The notes under the pieces are model-generated. The model made no database searches and was not told the DNA's origin. It saw only the letters and a list, made by a program, of their open reading frames with translations. Both the position numbers and the translations under genes were made by a program. From assembly GCF_018100905.1 (NCBI RefSeq), contig NZ_JAGJEG010000011.1:1-64000 (forward strand): 64,000 nt of DNA. The letters are read 5' to 3'. The DNA is from Pseudoalteromonas sp. MMG010. Its GTDB lineage: Bacteria > Pseudomonadota > Gammaproteobacteria > Enterobacterales > Alteromonadaceae. Shown piece by piece: positions 12,126 through 21,668 of this stretch; positions within the stretch are counted from its first letter, which is position 1; every line of letters begins with the position of its first letter.

Positions 12126-13823
12126 TTGCAAAACTATAGCATCTGGCTTGAAAAACTTAGACGGCAATTAGCTAAACCTAAGACATCTATACAATTATGC
12201 TTACTTGGCGTAGTCGCTGGTTTAATTGCTGCTTTTTTTATTATTTTATTTCGTTTAACAATATTATTTTTCCAAAGCCTTTTTTTAGATACTCCCGATG
12301 ATTTTACAACACTCCCGACTCTAGAGCGGGTATTACTGCCTCTATTTGCAGCACTACTGATTGCCTTATTTGCCGCCTTTACGGGTTTTAAACATTATCG
12401 ATTAGGCATTCCTTTTGTCATACATCGTATTAAACGCCATTACGGGCATATGCCACTTTATAATACGATTAATCAATTTGTAGGCGGCGCACTGGCGTTA
12501 ATTAGTGGCTTTTCTGTTGGCCGAGAGGGTCCAAGTGTTCACATGGGAGCTACTGGCGCTAGCCTACTGGCAGATAAACTGCACTTACCACATAATGCAA
12601 TGCGTACGCTTAGTGGCTGTGGAGTTGCAGCCGGTATTGCAGCATCATTTAACACCCCATTAGCCGCGGTTATTTTTGTTATGGAAGTAGTGCTAAGAGA
12701 ATATAAAGTGCATATTTTTGTACCCATTATGCTTGCTGCTGTAACCGGAGCGCTAGCCACCCAATTTGTATTTGGTGAAGGCTCTGAATTAGCACTGATA
12801 AGTATTGCACCTTTAAGTGGCTGGCATTACCCCTACCTTATATTATGTGGTATGGCTCTGGGCGCTGTTGCATATAGTTTTAATCAAAACTTAATGTTAA
12901 TTTTAAAAACATTTAAGCCTTTAAGTATGTTCCCACGCCTGTTAATTGCAGGGTGTATTGCTAGTATGATTGCCTACACAGTGCCACAAGCCATGGGCTC
13001 AGGAATGAGCGCAATAACATTAGCAGTTGAATCACCCGATGATGTAAAAATGCTCACCACTATTTTAATCGCTAAATTGCTTGCCACATTATTTGCAATA
13101 GGATTAGGGATCCCGGGTGGTTTAATAGGTCCAGTTATAGGATTAGGTGTATTAACTGGCACGTTAATGGCCTTTTTTGCACAGTTTATCAGCCCCGGAA
13201 CAGATATTGCCGGCACCTATGGAGTATTAGGTATGGCTGGGTTAATGGCTGCAACCTTACATGCACCACTTGCGGCCTTAACGACCGTGATGGAACTTAC
13301 ATCAAGTCCCGAAATAATTGTACCTGCTATGTTGGTGATCACCACCGCTTATGTCACTGCATTACAAGCATTTGGAAATCGCTCTATTTTCATGCAGCAA
13401 CTTGACTTTCAAGCTCTTGAATACCATGTTTCACCCGCAACCGAAGCATTACAAAAAGTGGGAATTATGGATGATATGGATGAGCACTTTAAACTACTCT
13501 ACTCAGATGATAAAGAACAAATAAAAGACACGCTAAATGCCCTTGATAGTCATACCCCTTTAATTGTTTTTGATGAAGAAAATGGGTATCGATTAGCTGA
13601 ATACGATTTAACTTTATTAGCCGACGAAACAATCAATATTAAATACATCAGTTTGCAAGGCATTAATAGCCAAGCAACATTAGCCGACGCCTTCGATATG
13701 CTAAAGGAAAAACGTAGTGGTGCTTTATATGTCTATAACTTACTAGATAATCAACAAATAATGGGATTATTACGCTGGGACAAAATCCATCATATTTTAA
13801 CCATACGCAATAGCTTACTGTAA
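12126..13823 (+). CDS. ClC-family chloride channel or H+/Cl- antiporter
   Basis: 565 residues starting with TTG, preceded by TTGAGGA at the proper distance. About ten to twelve membrane segments. VGREGPSVHMG holds the gating glutamate of ClC proteins and GIPGGLIGPVIGLG the second pore motif. The first pore motif, GSGIP in E. coli ClcA, reads RLGIP here, so the chloride-coordinating serine is absent. The last 130 residues look like a degenerate CBS pair. The gene sits 15 bp before hemJ and may be cotranscribed with it. Confidence 0.88.
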   Translation: MQNYSIWLEKLRRQLAKPKTSIQLCLLGVVAGLIAAFFIILFRLTILFFQSLFLDTPDDFTTLPTLERVLLPLFAALLIALFAAFTGFKHYRLGIPFVIHRIKRHYGHMPLYNTINQFVGGALALISGFSVGREGPSVHMGATGASLLADKLHLPHNAMRTLSGCGVAAGIAASFNTPLAAVIFVMEVVLREYKVHIFVPIMLAAVTGALATQFVFGEGSELALISIAPLSGWHYPYLILCGMALGAVAYSFNQNLMLILKTFKPLSMFPRLLIAGCIASMIAYTVPQAMGSGMSAITLAVESPDDVKMLTTILIAKLLATLFAIGLGIPGGLIGPVIGLGVLTGTLMAFFAQFISPGTDIAGTYGVLGMAGLMAATLHAPLAALTTVMELTSSPEIIVPAMLVITTAYVTALQAFGNRSIFMQQLDFQALEYHVSPATEALQKVGIMDDMDEHFKLLYSDDKEQIKDTLNALDSHTPLIVFDEENGYRLAEYDLTLLADETINIKYISLQGINSQATLADAFDMLKEKRSGALYVYNLLDNQQIMGLLRWDKIHHILTIRNSLL

Positions 13824-13837
13824 AAAACGAGGCACAC

Positions 13838-14272
13838 ATGAGCGCACTACTAATTTATAAAACCTTACATATCTTTTTTATGATAGCTTGGTTTGCCGGT
13901 ATTTTTTATCTCCCACGGTTATTTGTTTATCATGCAATGAGCGAAGAAAAATCATGTAATTCAATGTTAAAAGTAATGGAGCGACGATTATTATTCTTTG
14001 TCACCCCTTTTGCTATTTTAACCGCCGTATTTGGAGTGCTAACCATAATAGAATATGGACGTGATTGGTTTAGATATAGCATGTGGTTACATTATAAATT
14101 ATTACTGGTGATTATCTTATATATCTATCATGGTTACTGCTTTAAATTACTCAGTGACTTTAAACACGATAGAAACACTAAAAGTCATCGCTTTTATCGA
14201 CTATTTAATGAATTACCCGTTATTGCTTTACTCATTATTGTTGCATTAGCAGTGATAAAACCCAGCTTATAA
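13838..14272 (+). CDS. hemJ: HemJ, protoporphyrinogen IX oxidase
   Basis: 144-residue four-helix membrane protein starting MSALLIYKTLHIFFMIAWFA, with the conserved His11, LPRLFVYHA, and the WLHYKLLLV helix near residue 83. These fit the HemJ (UPF0093) family, which oxidises protoporphyrinogen IX in bacteria lacking HemG and HemY. It lies one gene from hemL, another haem-pathway gene. The gene follows the ClC gene closely and is followed by a hairpin and U-run. Confidence 0.9.
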   Translation: MSALLIYKTLHIFFMIAWFAGIFYLPRLFVYHAMSEEKSCNSMLKVMERRLLFFVTPFAILTAVFGVLTIIEYGRDWFRYSMWLHYKLLLVIILYIYHGYCFKLLSDFKHDRNTKSHRFYRLFNELPVIALLIIVALAVIKPSL

Positions 14273-14284
14273 AATACTTTAATT

Positions 14285-14293
14285 TGCTACAAT
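14285..14293 (+). promoter_or_regulatory. extended -10 promoter element before pyrB
   Basis: TGCTACAAT fits the extended -10 consensus of sigma-70 promoters (TGnTATAAT with one mismatch). The hexamer at the -35 distance (GCTTAT, 14265-14270) is poor, as is common with extended -10 promoters. Expected start near 14300, inside the left arm of the hairpin that follows. Confidence 0.5.
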
Positions 14294-14295
14294 AC

Positions 14296-14337
14296 GCGCG
14301 ATAGCGTGCCCACAATGTGGATTATCGCGCCCCTTTT
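14296..14337 (+). terminator. hairpin with U-run: hemJ terminator and possible pyrB attenuator
   Basis: GCGCGATA (14296-14303) pairs with TATCGCGC (14323-14330), with an inner stem CCAC/GTGG (14310-14313, 14317-14320) and then CCCCTTTTTT. It ends hemJ transcripts. Because a promoter-like element lies just before it and pyrB starts 18 bp after it, it could also attenuate pyrB. Confidence 0.75.
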
Positions 14338-14355
14338 TTAAAATAGGAATAACCC

Positions 14356-15372
14356 ATGCTAAGTTTCCAAGGTGAAAATATACTCTCCGTTAATCAATTA
14401 GACCGAGACTGTATTGAGCGTATTTTTACAGTCGCAAAAAATATGGAGCCTTATGCTAAAAAACAAAAATGCACCAAAGTGCTCGATGGCGCAATACTCG
14501 CTAATTTGTTTTTCGAGCCCAGTACCCGTACTCGAGTAAGCTTTGGCACGGCCTTTAATTTGCTCGGTGGCGGTGTGCGCGAAACCACAGGAATGCAAAG
14601 CTCTGCATTAGCAAAAGGCGAATCATTATACGATACAGCCCGTGTTATTTCGGCCTATGCCGATGCTGTCGCTATGCGCCACCCTGATGCAGGTTCGGTT
14701 GCAGAGTTTTCCTCAGGGTGTGATGTCCCTGTTATAAATGGTGGTGATGGTGCTAACGAACACCCAACGCAAGCTCTTCTTGATTTACTAACTATCGAAC
14801 GTGAGCTTACCCGCTTTGGTGGAAATATTGACGGCATGCATATCGCACTTGTTGGCGATTTAAGATACGGGCGTACGGTTCATTCATTATCTAAATTACT
14901 TTGTCACTATAAAAATGTTAAGTTTTCGATGGTCGCGCCCGATGGCTTACAAATGCCTGATTCAATTTTATCAGCGGTTGAAGATGCTGGACACCAGATA
15001 AAATTAGTCAATCAAATGCAAGGTAATCTAGCAGCCGATATCGTATACCAAACACGTATCCAAGAAGAGCGCTTCCCATCACAAGAAGAAGCAAACAAGT
15101 ACCGTGGGGGTTTTAGAATAAGCCAATCAATTTATAATACCCACTGTAAGCCCAACTCAGTATTAATGCACCCACTGCCTCGCGATAGCCGTATAGAGGC
15201 AAATGAATTAGATAACGATTTAAATGCTAACGATAATTTGGCTATTTTTCGCCAAGTACAAAATGGGGTACTCATTCGCATGGCTTTGTTTGCACTTACT
15301 TTAGGGGTAGAGAACAAAGTACAGCAATATGAAGTCGATGTACCTTGGTTTAGCCGTAAGCGTGATAGCTAA
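14356..15372 (+). CDS. pyrB: PyrB, aspartate carbamoyltransferase
   Basis: 338 residues with [12 protein letters not shown] (carbamoyl phosphate loop), [10 protein letters not shown] and [14 protein letters not shown]. The enzyme condenses carbamoyl phosphate with aspartate in the first committed step of pyrimidine synthesis. A TAGGAA sequence precedes the ATG. No pyrI regulatory-subunit gene follows; hemL is next. The protein is somewhat longer than the E. coli catalytic chain (about 310) and of the type seen in Shewanella and Pseudoalteromonas. Ornithine carbamoyltransferase is excluded by the HPLPR motif. Confidence 0.93.
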   Translation: MLSFQGENILSVNQLDRDCIERIFTVAKNMEPYAKKQKCTKVLDGAILANLFFEPSTRTRVSFGTAFNLLGGGVRETTGMQSSALAKGESLYDTARVISAYADAVAMRHPDAGSVAEFSSGCDVPVINGGDGANEHPTQALLDLLTIERELTRFGGNIDGMHIALVGDLRYGRTVHSLSKLLCHYKNVKFSMVAPDGLQMPDSILSAVEDAGHQIKLVNQMQGNLAADIVYQTRIQEERFPSQEEANKYRGGFRISQSIYNTHCKPNSVLMHPLPRDSRIEANELDNDLNANDNLAIFRQVQNGVLIRMALFALTLGVENKVQQYEVDVPWFSRKRDS

Positions 15373-15407
15373 ATTTTAATATTAAAAGATACACAATAGG
15401 AATTTTC

Positions 15408-16688
15408 ATGACAATTAGCCAAAACTTATTCGAACGCGCGCAAGCCTCTATTCCAGGCGGTGTTAATTCACCTGTACGCGCATTTAATGGCGTGGGTGGC
15501 ACCCCACTATTTATTACCAAAGCACAAGGCCCTTTTACTTTTGATGCTGATGGTAATCGTTATATAGACTATGTAGGTTCATGGGGGCCGATGATCATGG
15601 GTCATAATCACCCAGCCATAAAGCAAGCTGTGCTTGATGCTGTTGAAAACGGGTTAAGCTACGGTGCCCCAACCGAAGCTGAAATTCTAATGGCCGAAAA
15701 AGTAAAGCAATTAGTCCCTTCAATTGAAAAAGTACGCATGGTGAGTTCTGGCACCGAAGCAACAATGAGTGCAATTCGCTTGGCGCGAGGCTTCACTGGC
15801 CGTGACAAAATATTAAAATTTGAAGGGTGTTACCACGGTCACGCCGATTCATTATTAGTTAAAGCTGGTTCAGGGGCTTTAACTATGGGTGTACCCAATT
15901 CACCGGGGATCCCTGAAGATTTTGCAAAGCACACGTTAACAGTATCATTTAATAACTTAGCCGAAGTTGAAGCTATTTTTGCTAAATACGCCGACGAAAT
16001 TGCATGTATTATCGTAGAGCCTGTCGCAGGCAACATGAATTGCATTCCACCGGTACCTGGTTTTTTAGAAGGCCTTCGCAGTGTGTGTGATAAATACCAG
16101 TCAGTGCTAATCTTTGATGAGGTAATGACAGGCTTCAGAGTTGCCCTAGGTGGTGCACAAGCTTATTACAATATTAAACCAGATCTTACCTGTTTAGGTA
16201 AGGTCATCGGTGGTGGTATGCCAGTAGGTGCATTTGGTGGTAAAACAGAAATCATGGATTACATTGCACCCGTCGGGCCAGTCTATCAAGCGGGCACGTT
16301 ATCAGGTAACCCTATTGCAATGGCTGCCGGCTTAAAATCACTTGAATTATTAAGCGAACCTGGCCTACATGATAAATTAGAAGCGATTTCTAAATCTATT
16401 TGTGAAGGGTTTGAAGCCGCAGCAAAACAAGCGGGTATTCCTTTATGTACTAACTATGCCGGTGGCATGTATGGTTTCTTCTTTACTGAAGCAGAAAAAG
16501 TAACAAGCTATCAGCAAGCGACAGAGTGTGATCTTGAACGTTTTAAACGTTTTTTCCACTTAATGCTCGAAGAAGGAGTGTATCTAGCACCTTCAGCTTT
16601 TGAAGCGGGCTTTGTTTGTGCGCAACATAGCGAAAAAGAAGTTAACGATACAATCGCGGCAGCACAGCGCGCTTTTGCTAAACTATAA
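15408..16688 (+). CDS. hemL: HemL, glutamate-1-semialdehyde 2,1-aminomutase
   Basis: 426 residues of the class III aminotransferase fold. Lys265 ([17 protein letters not shown]) is the pyridoxal phosphate lysine; [16 protein letters not shown] binds the phosphate. It makes 5-aminolevulinate, the haem precursor, from glutamate semialdehyde. Starts [20 protein letters not shown] as is normal for the family, with AGGAA before the ATG. It is followed at once by a terminator. Confidence 0.97.
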   Translation: MTISQNLFERAQASIPGGVNSPVRAFNGVGGTPLFITKAQGPFTFDADGNRYIDYVGSWGPMIMGHNHPAIKQAVLDAVENGLSYGAPTEAEILMAEKVKQLVPSIEKVRMVSSGTEATMSAIRLARGFTGRDKILKFEGCYHGHADSLLVKAGSGALTMGVPNSPGIPEDFAKHTLTVSFNNLAEVEAIFAKYADEIACIIVEPVAGNMNCIPPVPGFLEGLRSVCDKYQSVLIFDEVMTGFRVALGGAQAYYNIKPDLTCLGKVIGGGMPVGAFGGKTEIMDYIAPVGPVYQAGTLSGNPIAMAAGLKSLELLSEPGLHDKLEAISKSICEGFEAAAKQAGIPLCTNYAGGMYGFFFTEAEKVTSYQQATECDLERFKRFFHLMLEEGVYLAPSAFEAGFVCAQHSEKEVNDTIAAAQRAFAKL

Positions 16689-16701
16689 AATCTATTGTTA
16701 T

Positions 16702-16727
16702 AAAAAAGCCCGTAAGGGCTTTTTTTA
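16702..16727 (+). terminator. intrinsic terminator after hemL
   Basis: AAAAAAGCCC (16702-16711), loop GTAA, GGGCT, then seven T. Twelve bases after the hemL stop codon. Confidence 0.92.
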
Positions 16728-16872
16728 TGTCTCAATTTTGAAATTATTTCTACTTTTAACCGGTTTCTATCAGATGAAAGTCTATTTTTTTGTAATAAAT
16801 GACGAAATTTCTCGCTTTTCATTACTAACTATCTAATATTTAAAATAAATCAATCTCAAAAAAGAGAGTGTT

Positions 16873-18714
16873 ATGTCAGGCATCCTTCAACTTGTCGCTC
16901 CCGCCATTAGGTTAATGGCCAATTTAAAGTATAAAACAAAAATTAGTTTGGTTTTTGGTATCTTATTAGTGCCTTTAGCACTGAGCTTATTTTTCTTAGT
17001 ATCGCTATTAAGTCATAACATCAATGTGTCTAACATGCAGCAGCAAGGCCTAAAATCCTACCGCCCTTTACTAACTAATTTAATCAAGAGTGATATATCT
17101 GACAATGCAAAAATTGCTCGTTCGTTGGGCTTTAATATAAAAGACAATCAAAATAGCAATGCATTAGATTTGATATCGATCCAATCTAATTTAGCATTAG
17201 ATAGCCAGTTATCCAGCGCTTATCTCAACAGGACCTTAGTCTCTGCGGTACCGGCACTCATTAAACAAGTTAATGCCACCTCAGCAAGTGCCAATACGGT
17301 ACTTAATAATAATCGCTTCACTCCCGACACATTTATTTCTTTATCAAACTTATCAAAATCGCTTCCTTCGTATGTTCAGCAGTTAACACAAAGTATAAGT
17401 GTTGCAACACAAGCCGATAAATCAGTCAGTAAAAAGCTTTCAGTTGAGATTAATAATTTACAAAATGCGGCTGCAGCCTTTAAATCATCCATCGACAGTA
17501 AGTTACTCGAACCTGATAATATCGAACTAAGTAAAAATGAATTTGCTCAATTAAATCAAACATTACACACTGCTATAAGTGCTTTCATTAATAAAAGTAT
17601 TCCAACCTTAGAAACATTAATAGACACAAAATTAAAAGATCAGCTATGGACAAGAAATATTGTTTTAATTGCCTCTTTTATTAGTTTAATTAGCGCCTTT
17701 TATTTAATGATTGGCTTTTATTTTGCAGTTGTCGATACAATAAATCGCTTTGCCGATGCCGCGGGAAGTGCCGCTGAGGGTAACTTAAATGCCCATTTAG
17801 AAATCCAAGGCAAAGATGAAATGAGCCTTATCGTGACACGCTATAATGAATTACTAAAAGCCTTTAATCACCTACTTAATAAAGTACAAACCAGCACTGC
17901 TGAGCTAGGTGGTGCAACAGAATCTTTATCACAAGCAAGTGAACAAACCAGTAGTGATGTGCAAAAACAGCAAAGTAGAGTGAATGCCATTTATACTGCA
18001 TTAAGTGATATGACACAAAGTGCACAGGCCGTTGAAGAATCGGCAAATCAGGCCATGATAACAGCACAAGACGCTGCGACTCATGTAAAACAAGGCTCAA
18101 CTAACACAATGGAACTCTCTAAGTATATGCAAGAGTTACAAATTGAATTTGCTCAAAGCCAAGAATCATTAGATTTACTCGCTCAAGATAGCCAAAATAT
18201 TAGTCAGGTCAGTAAAGGGATTAGCGAAATAGCAGATCAAACTAATTTGCTTGCTTTAAATGCTGCGATTGAAGCAGCAAGAGCCGGTGAGCAAGGGCGT
18301 GGTTTTGCCGTCGTTGCAGACGAAGTACGTACCTTAGCACAACGCACTCAGAGCCAAACCCAAGAAATACATCAAATTATTAGTTCTTTACAGCAAGCCT
18401 CAGAAGATACACAACAAAAGATGCAATCAAGTGTGTTAAAAATGGAGCAATCTGTCGCTGCAGCAAACGAAACCAATGCAATTTTACAAAATGCAGAACA
18501 AAGCATGACTGATATTCAACATCAAGGAGAAGTTATTGCGCAACGAGTCGAGCTGCAATCAAGTGCAACAGCACAAGCGCTCAGTGATGCCCAAGAGGTG
18601 AGTCATTTAGCCGATCAAACCCTCGAATCTGCACAATCTACCTTGCAAGATGCACAGCAATTGACCTCGCTATCGAATGCTTTAACCAAGTCGATGAGCT
18701 TTTTTAAATCATAA
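16873..18714 (+). CDS. methyl-accepting chemotaxis protein
   Basis: 613 residues: membrane helix about 24-47, a helical periplasmic domain of about 215 residues, second helix about 264-287, HAMP domain, then the signalling coiled coil with the conserved hairpin [20 protein letters not shown] and [16 protein letters not shown]. It feeds CheA/CheW in the polar array. The ligand is unknown; the periplasmic part has no domain I recognise. A GAGAG sequence precedes the ATG. Transcribed alone, between two terminators. Confidence 0.94.
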   Translation: MSGILQLVAPAIRLMANLKYKTKISLVFGILLVPLALSLFFLVSLLSHNINVSNMQQQGLKSYRPLLTNLIKSDISDNAKIARSLGFNIKDNQNSNALDLISIQSNLALDSQLSSAYLNRTLVSAVPALIKQVNATSASANTVLNNNRFTPDTFISLSNLSKSLPSYVQQLTQSISVATQADKSVSKKLSVEINNLQNAAAAFKSSIDSKLLEPDNIELSKNEFAQLNQTLHTAISAFINKSIPTLETLIDTKLKDQLWTRNIVLIASFISLISAFYLMIGFYFAVVDTINRFADAAGSAAEGNLNAHLEIQGKDEMSLIVTRYNELLKAFNHLLNKVQTSTAELGGATESLSQASEQTSSDVQKQQSRVNAIYTALSDMTQSAQAVEESANQAMITAQDAATHVKQGSTNTMELSKYMQELQIEFAQSQESLDLLAQDSQNISQVSKGISEIADQTNLLALNAAIEAARAGEQGRGFAVVADEVRTLAQRTQSQTQEIHQIISSLQQASEDTQQKMQSSVLKMEQSVAAANETNAILQNAEQSMTDIQHQGEVIAQRVELQSSATAQALSDAQEVSHLADQTLESAQSTLQDAQQLTSLSNALTKSMSFFKS

Positions 18715-18745
18715 AGCGATATCTACTAATTTAAATCGCAAATAA

Positions 18746-18777
18746 ATACGGGTTATAAATGATTAAATAACCCGTAT
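18746..18777. terminator. bidirectional terminator between the chemoreceptor gene and mrcB
   Basis: Perfect 11-bp arms ATACGGGTTAT / ATAACCCGTAT with a 10-nt loop, followed by ATTTTTAAA. Lies between two convergent genes. Confidence 0.85.
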
Positions 18778-18792
18778 ATTTTTAAACCCTTA

Positions 18793-21276
18793 TTATTTAA
18801 TACACGCCGGTCTTGGTTCAAATTCAGTACTTCTGATTGGTAATTGCACCACCTTGCCACAGCCTGGAGGGGCTTGCAGACCTGTTTTTTCATTTACAAA
18901 TGCCCAGCGTATTGACGCAGGGCGAGTATCAGCGATTGACTGCGGGTTAAGTGGTTTTAAATATCGAATATACGCCTCTAATGCGCCTACACTACCCGTT
19001 AAGCCGGTACTTTTATTATCATCACGGCCTAACCAAGTGACCGTGACTGTGTTTTGATCAAACCCGGCAAACCAGCTATCACGTAAATCATTACTTGTTC
19101 CTGTTTTACCTGCTAACTGTATAGATGGAAAGTGTAAATTTAAACGCTTAGCTGTTCCGTCTTTTTTCACTCGTTTCATTGCATATTTGGTCATATACAT
19201 CGCATCTTTTTCAAAACGAGACTGTGGTTTTACTTGATGCTCATATAATACATTGCCTAACGAGTCGGTAAGCGCTGTGATAGCGGTTAGTTTATTGTAT
19301 GCCCCATCAGCTGCGATCGTACTATACAACTGTGCTACTTCAAAACTAGACATTTCAATTGCCCCTAAAAGTAATGATGGATAAGGGTTAATTTCATTTT
19401 CGAAACCTAATTTATGTAGGGTTTCAATTACATGTTCAACACCAACATCTAAACCAACATTAACCGCCGGAATATTAATACTTTTGCTAAATGCTTTATA
19501 TAACGGCATCATTCCACGGTATGTGCGATCAAAATTTTCCGGTTGCCAGATATTGCCTTGTTCGTCTTTAACTTGTAAAGGTGAGTCATCAACCAAAGTC
19601 GCTAGGTTATAATGTGGTAACTCTAAGGCTGATAAGTAAACTGAAGGCTTAACTAAAGAACCTATATTTCTTTTTGTATCAAGAACACGATTAAACCCTG
19701 AATAACGCACATCACGCCCTGCAACTAATGCAGATACGCCACCTTTAGCTACATTTACAGAAATCATTGCTGCTTCTAGTTTTTCTGTTCTCGGACGTTT
19801 TTCTAAATACGGCAAGCTATTTTTAATCGCCTCTTCCATGGCTGTTTGCTTTTGTAAATCAAAGTACGTAAAGACTCTTACACCTGCATCCAATGTTTCT
19901 TGGTTTGGTAATAATTGTTTTAATTCTCGGTTTACTAAATCTAAATATCCTGGATAGGTTTTTTGTAAACTCGCTTTCATTGGATAAATATCAAGTGGTC
20001 TTTGCAACGCAGAACGATATTCATTTGTTGTTAGTAATGCGTTCTCAGCCATGAGTCGTAACACCAGATCCCGACGTTTTACCGTACGTTTTTTATAACG
20101 CCTAGGGTTATAATAAGAAGGCCCTTTTACCATAGCGACTAATAACGCTATCTGATCGAACTCTAACTCATCGACTGGTTTACCAAAGTAAAATTGTGCT
20201 GCTAAGCCAACACCATGAACGCCCTCGTTATAAGACTGCCCTAAGTAAACTTCATTTAAATACGCTTCTAGTATTTGGTCTTTTGAATAACGATAATCTA
20301 AAATCAGAGCAATAAATGCCTCGTTAATTTTACGTACCAATGAGCGCTCTCGTGTTAGATAAATATTTTTAGCGAGTTGCTGTGTTAACGTACTACCTCC
20401 TTGTACTGTGCGCCCTGCACGAATATTTGTATAAAGCGCACGTAATATAGAGAAAACTGAGACACCATGATGCTGATAAAAATCTCTATCCTCCACAACT
20501 AACAACGTTTCTTTTAAAATATCAGGAATTTTAGTAAGCGGAACAAACTCACGATCTTGTTTAGATTCATTGCCAATACGTGCAATTTGCACCGGCTCTA
20601 AACGTGCACGGGTTATTCTCCTACCGAATTTATCTTTAATTGCCGCGACTTTATTACCCGCGAAACGTAGTTCAAATATTTCAGCATTTTCTAACCCATC
20701 ATAAAACTCAAACTCACGACGGTAAATTTTTATACTGTTAGCCGTTTTAACATACTGCCCTGTTCTATTTAGTTTATTAACTGATGAGTAATTTAGTCTT
20801 GCCAGCTCCCACTCAACCTCCTCACTTGACAGGAATTGCTCTGGGTAAAAGTTCATTGAGCGTGCATATACCTGTGCAGGCAGTTGCCATTTATTACCCT
20901 CGAACTGGCGAGTAATTTTTGAATCTAAATAAATGAAATAAAGCACCATAGCAACGATAAGTGCCAAGCTAAATTTCCAAAAAAAAGACCATAATAGCTT
21001 TATGACTGAGCGAGGTTTTTTATTTTTAGGTTTTTTCTTTTTAGGATTTGTATTTTTAGGCTTGGTATTTTTAGACTTGGTATTTTTAGAATTAGTCTGA
21101 TTTTTAGAGTTAGTTGCTTTTTTATTCTCAGCGGCTTTTTTAGGTTTATTACCGGCTGTATTTTTTTTACCTTTAGAGGCGACACCTGTGTTTGCGGGCT
21201 TATCTGTTTTAGTGCTCTTTTTTTTAGACGTTTTTTTTGTAGAGTTAGCTTTAGAGTCTTTTTTGTTATCAGCCAT
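18793..21276 (-). CDS. mrcB: PBP1b, bifunctional peptidoglycan glycosyltransferase/transpeptidase
   Basis: 827 residues. A cytoplasmic tail of about 90 residues almost wholly of Lys, Asn, Ser, Thr and Pro, one membrane helix (about 93-115), a UB2H-like domain, the GT51 domain (VVEDRDFYQHHGVS; QGGSTLTQQLAKN) and the transpeptidase domain with SLVKPS, SKSINIPAVN and KTGTSNDLRDSW (the SxxK, SxN and KTG motifs). It polymerises and crosslinks peptidoglycan at the outer face of the inner membrane. The tail is built from short repeats and is longer than in E. coli. It stands alone. Confidence 0.95.
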   Translation of the reverse strand: MADNKKDSKANSTKKTSKKKSTKTDKPANTGVASKGKKNTAGNKPKKAAENKKATNSKNQTNSKNTKSKNTKPKNTNPKKKKPKNKKPRSVIKLLWSFFWKFSLALIVAMVLYFIYLDSKITRQFEGNKWQLPAQVYARSMNFYPEQFLSSEEVEWELARLNYSSVNKLNRTGQYVKTANSIKIYRREFEFYDGLENAEIFELRFAGNKVAAIKDKFGRRITRARLEPVQIARIGNESKQDREFVPLTKIPDILKETLLVVEDRDFYQHHGVSVFSILRALYTNIRAGRTVQGGSTLTQQLAKNIYLTRERSLVRKINEAFIALILDYRYSKDQILEAYLNEVYLGQSYNEGVHGVGLAAQFYFGKPVDELEFDQIALLVAMVKGPSYYNPRRYKKRTVKRRDLVLRLMAENALLTTNEYRSALQRPLDIYPMKASLQKTYPGYLDLVNRELKQLLPNQETLDAGVRVFTYFDLQKQTAMEEAIKNSLPYLEKRPRTEKLEAAMISVNVAKGGVSALVAGRDVRYSGFNRVLDTKRNIGSLVKPSVYLSALELPHYNLATLVDDSPLQVKDEQGNIWQPENFDRTYRGMMPLYKAFSKSINIPAVNVGLDVGVEHVIETLHKLGFENEINPYPSLLLGAIEMSSFEVAQLYSTIAADGAYNKLTAITALTDSLGNVLYEHQVKPQSRFEKDAMYMTKYAMKRVKKDGTAKRLNLHFPSIQLAGKTGTSNDLRDSWFAGFDQNTVTVTWLGRDDNKSTGLTGSVGALEAYIRYLKPLNPQSIADTRPASIRWAFVNEKTGLQAPPGCGKVVQLPIRSTEFEPRPACIK

Positions 21277-21357
21277 TTAAGTTTGCTATTTATATCCAAT
21301 TTTTACAGATAACACCTATAGTATCATCTGTAAAATTAACAGTCACTGAAACAAAAC

Positions 21358-21519
21358 TTACCGAGTGCATAACCATAGCGCGTGGATTACTGCAGGGATA
21401 AAGAAAAGTAAACAAAGTACAATGTTAATAATTAAATCTTTACCAACACCCGCTTTTAAAAATACAGCAACCGGTGGTAAAAAAATTGAGATTATAATAA
21501 GTAATAGTTTGTTATCCAT
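21358..21519 (-). CDS. yqaE: YqaE/Pmp3-family small membrane protein
   Basis: 53 residues beginning MDNKLLLIIISIFLPPVAVF and containing KDLIINIVLCLLFFIPAVIH. The FLPPVAVFLKAG and NIVLCLLFFIPAVIHALW pattern, with two helices, is diagnostic of the Pmp3 (UPF0057) family of stress-related membrane proteolipids. AAAAAGG precedes the ATG by seven bases. It lies alone between mrcB and amtB on the minus strand. The gene is easily missed because it is so short. Confidence 0.88.
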   Translation of the reverse strand: MDNKLLLIIISIFLPPVAVFLKAGVGKDLIINIVLCLLFFIPAVIHALWLCTR

Positions 21520-21608
21520 TTTAAGCCTTTTTAATTAATAAAGTCCCAACCAAGTATACACACCATTACGATATTGTTAACTAAAAGATAACAAAAGTAT
21601 TAACCAAT

Positions 21609-21637
21609 AAAAAAGCCTTACTTTCGTAAGGCTTTTT
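21609..21637 (-). terminator. terminator after amtB
   Basis: AAAAAAGCCTTAC, loop TTTC, GTAAGGCTTTTT. Symmetric, so it can also work on the plus strand; here it ends the glnK-amtB transcript. Confidence 0.9.
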
Positions 21638-21668
21638 AAACACACAATAAATTGTATTCTATTGGTTA

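Noticed and set aside
14356..15372. Ornithine carbamoyltransferase
   Set aside because: The HPLPR motif and STRTRVSF fit aspartate carbamoyltransferase; ornithine enzymes carry HCLP instead.
16511..16822. 103-codon frame antisense to the end of hemL
   Set aside because: Shadow of hemL and its terminator; no ribosome binding site or protein-like composition.
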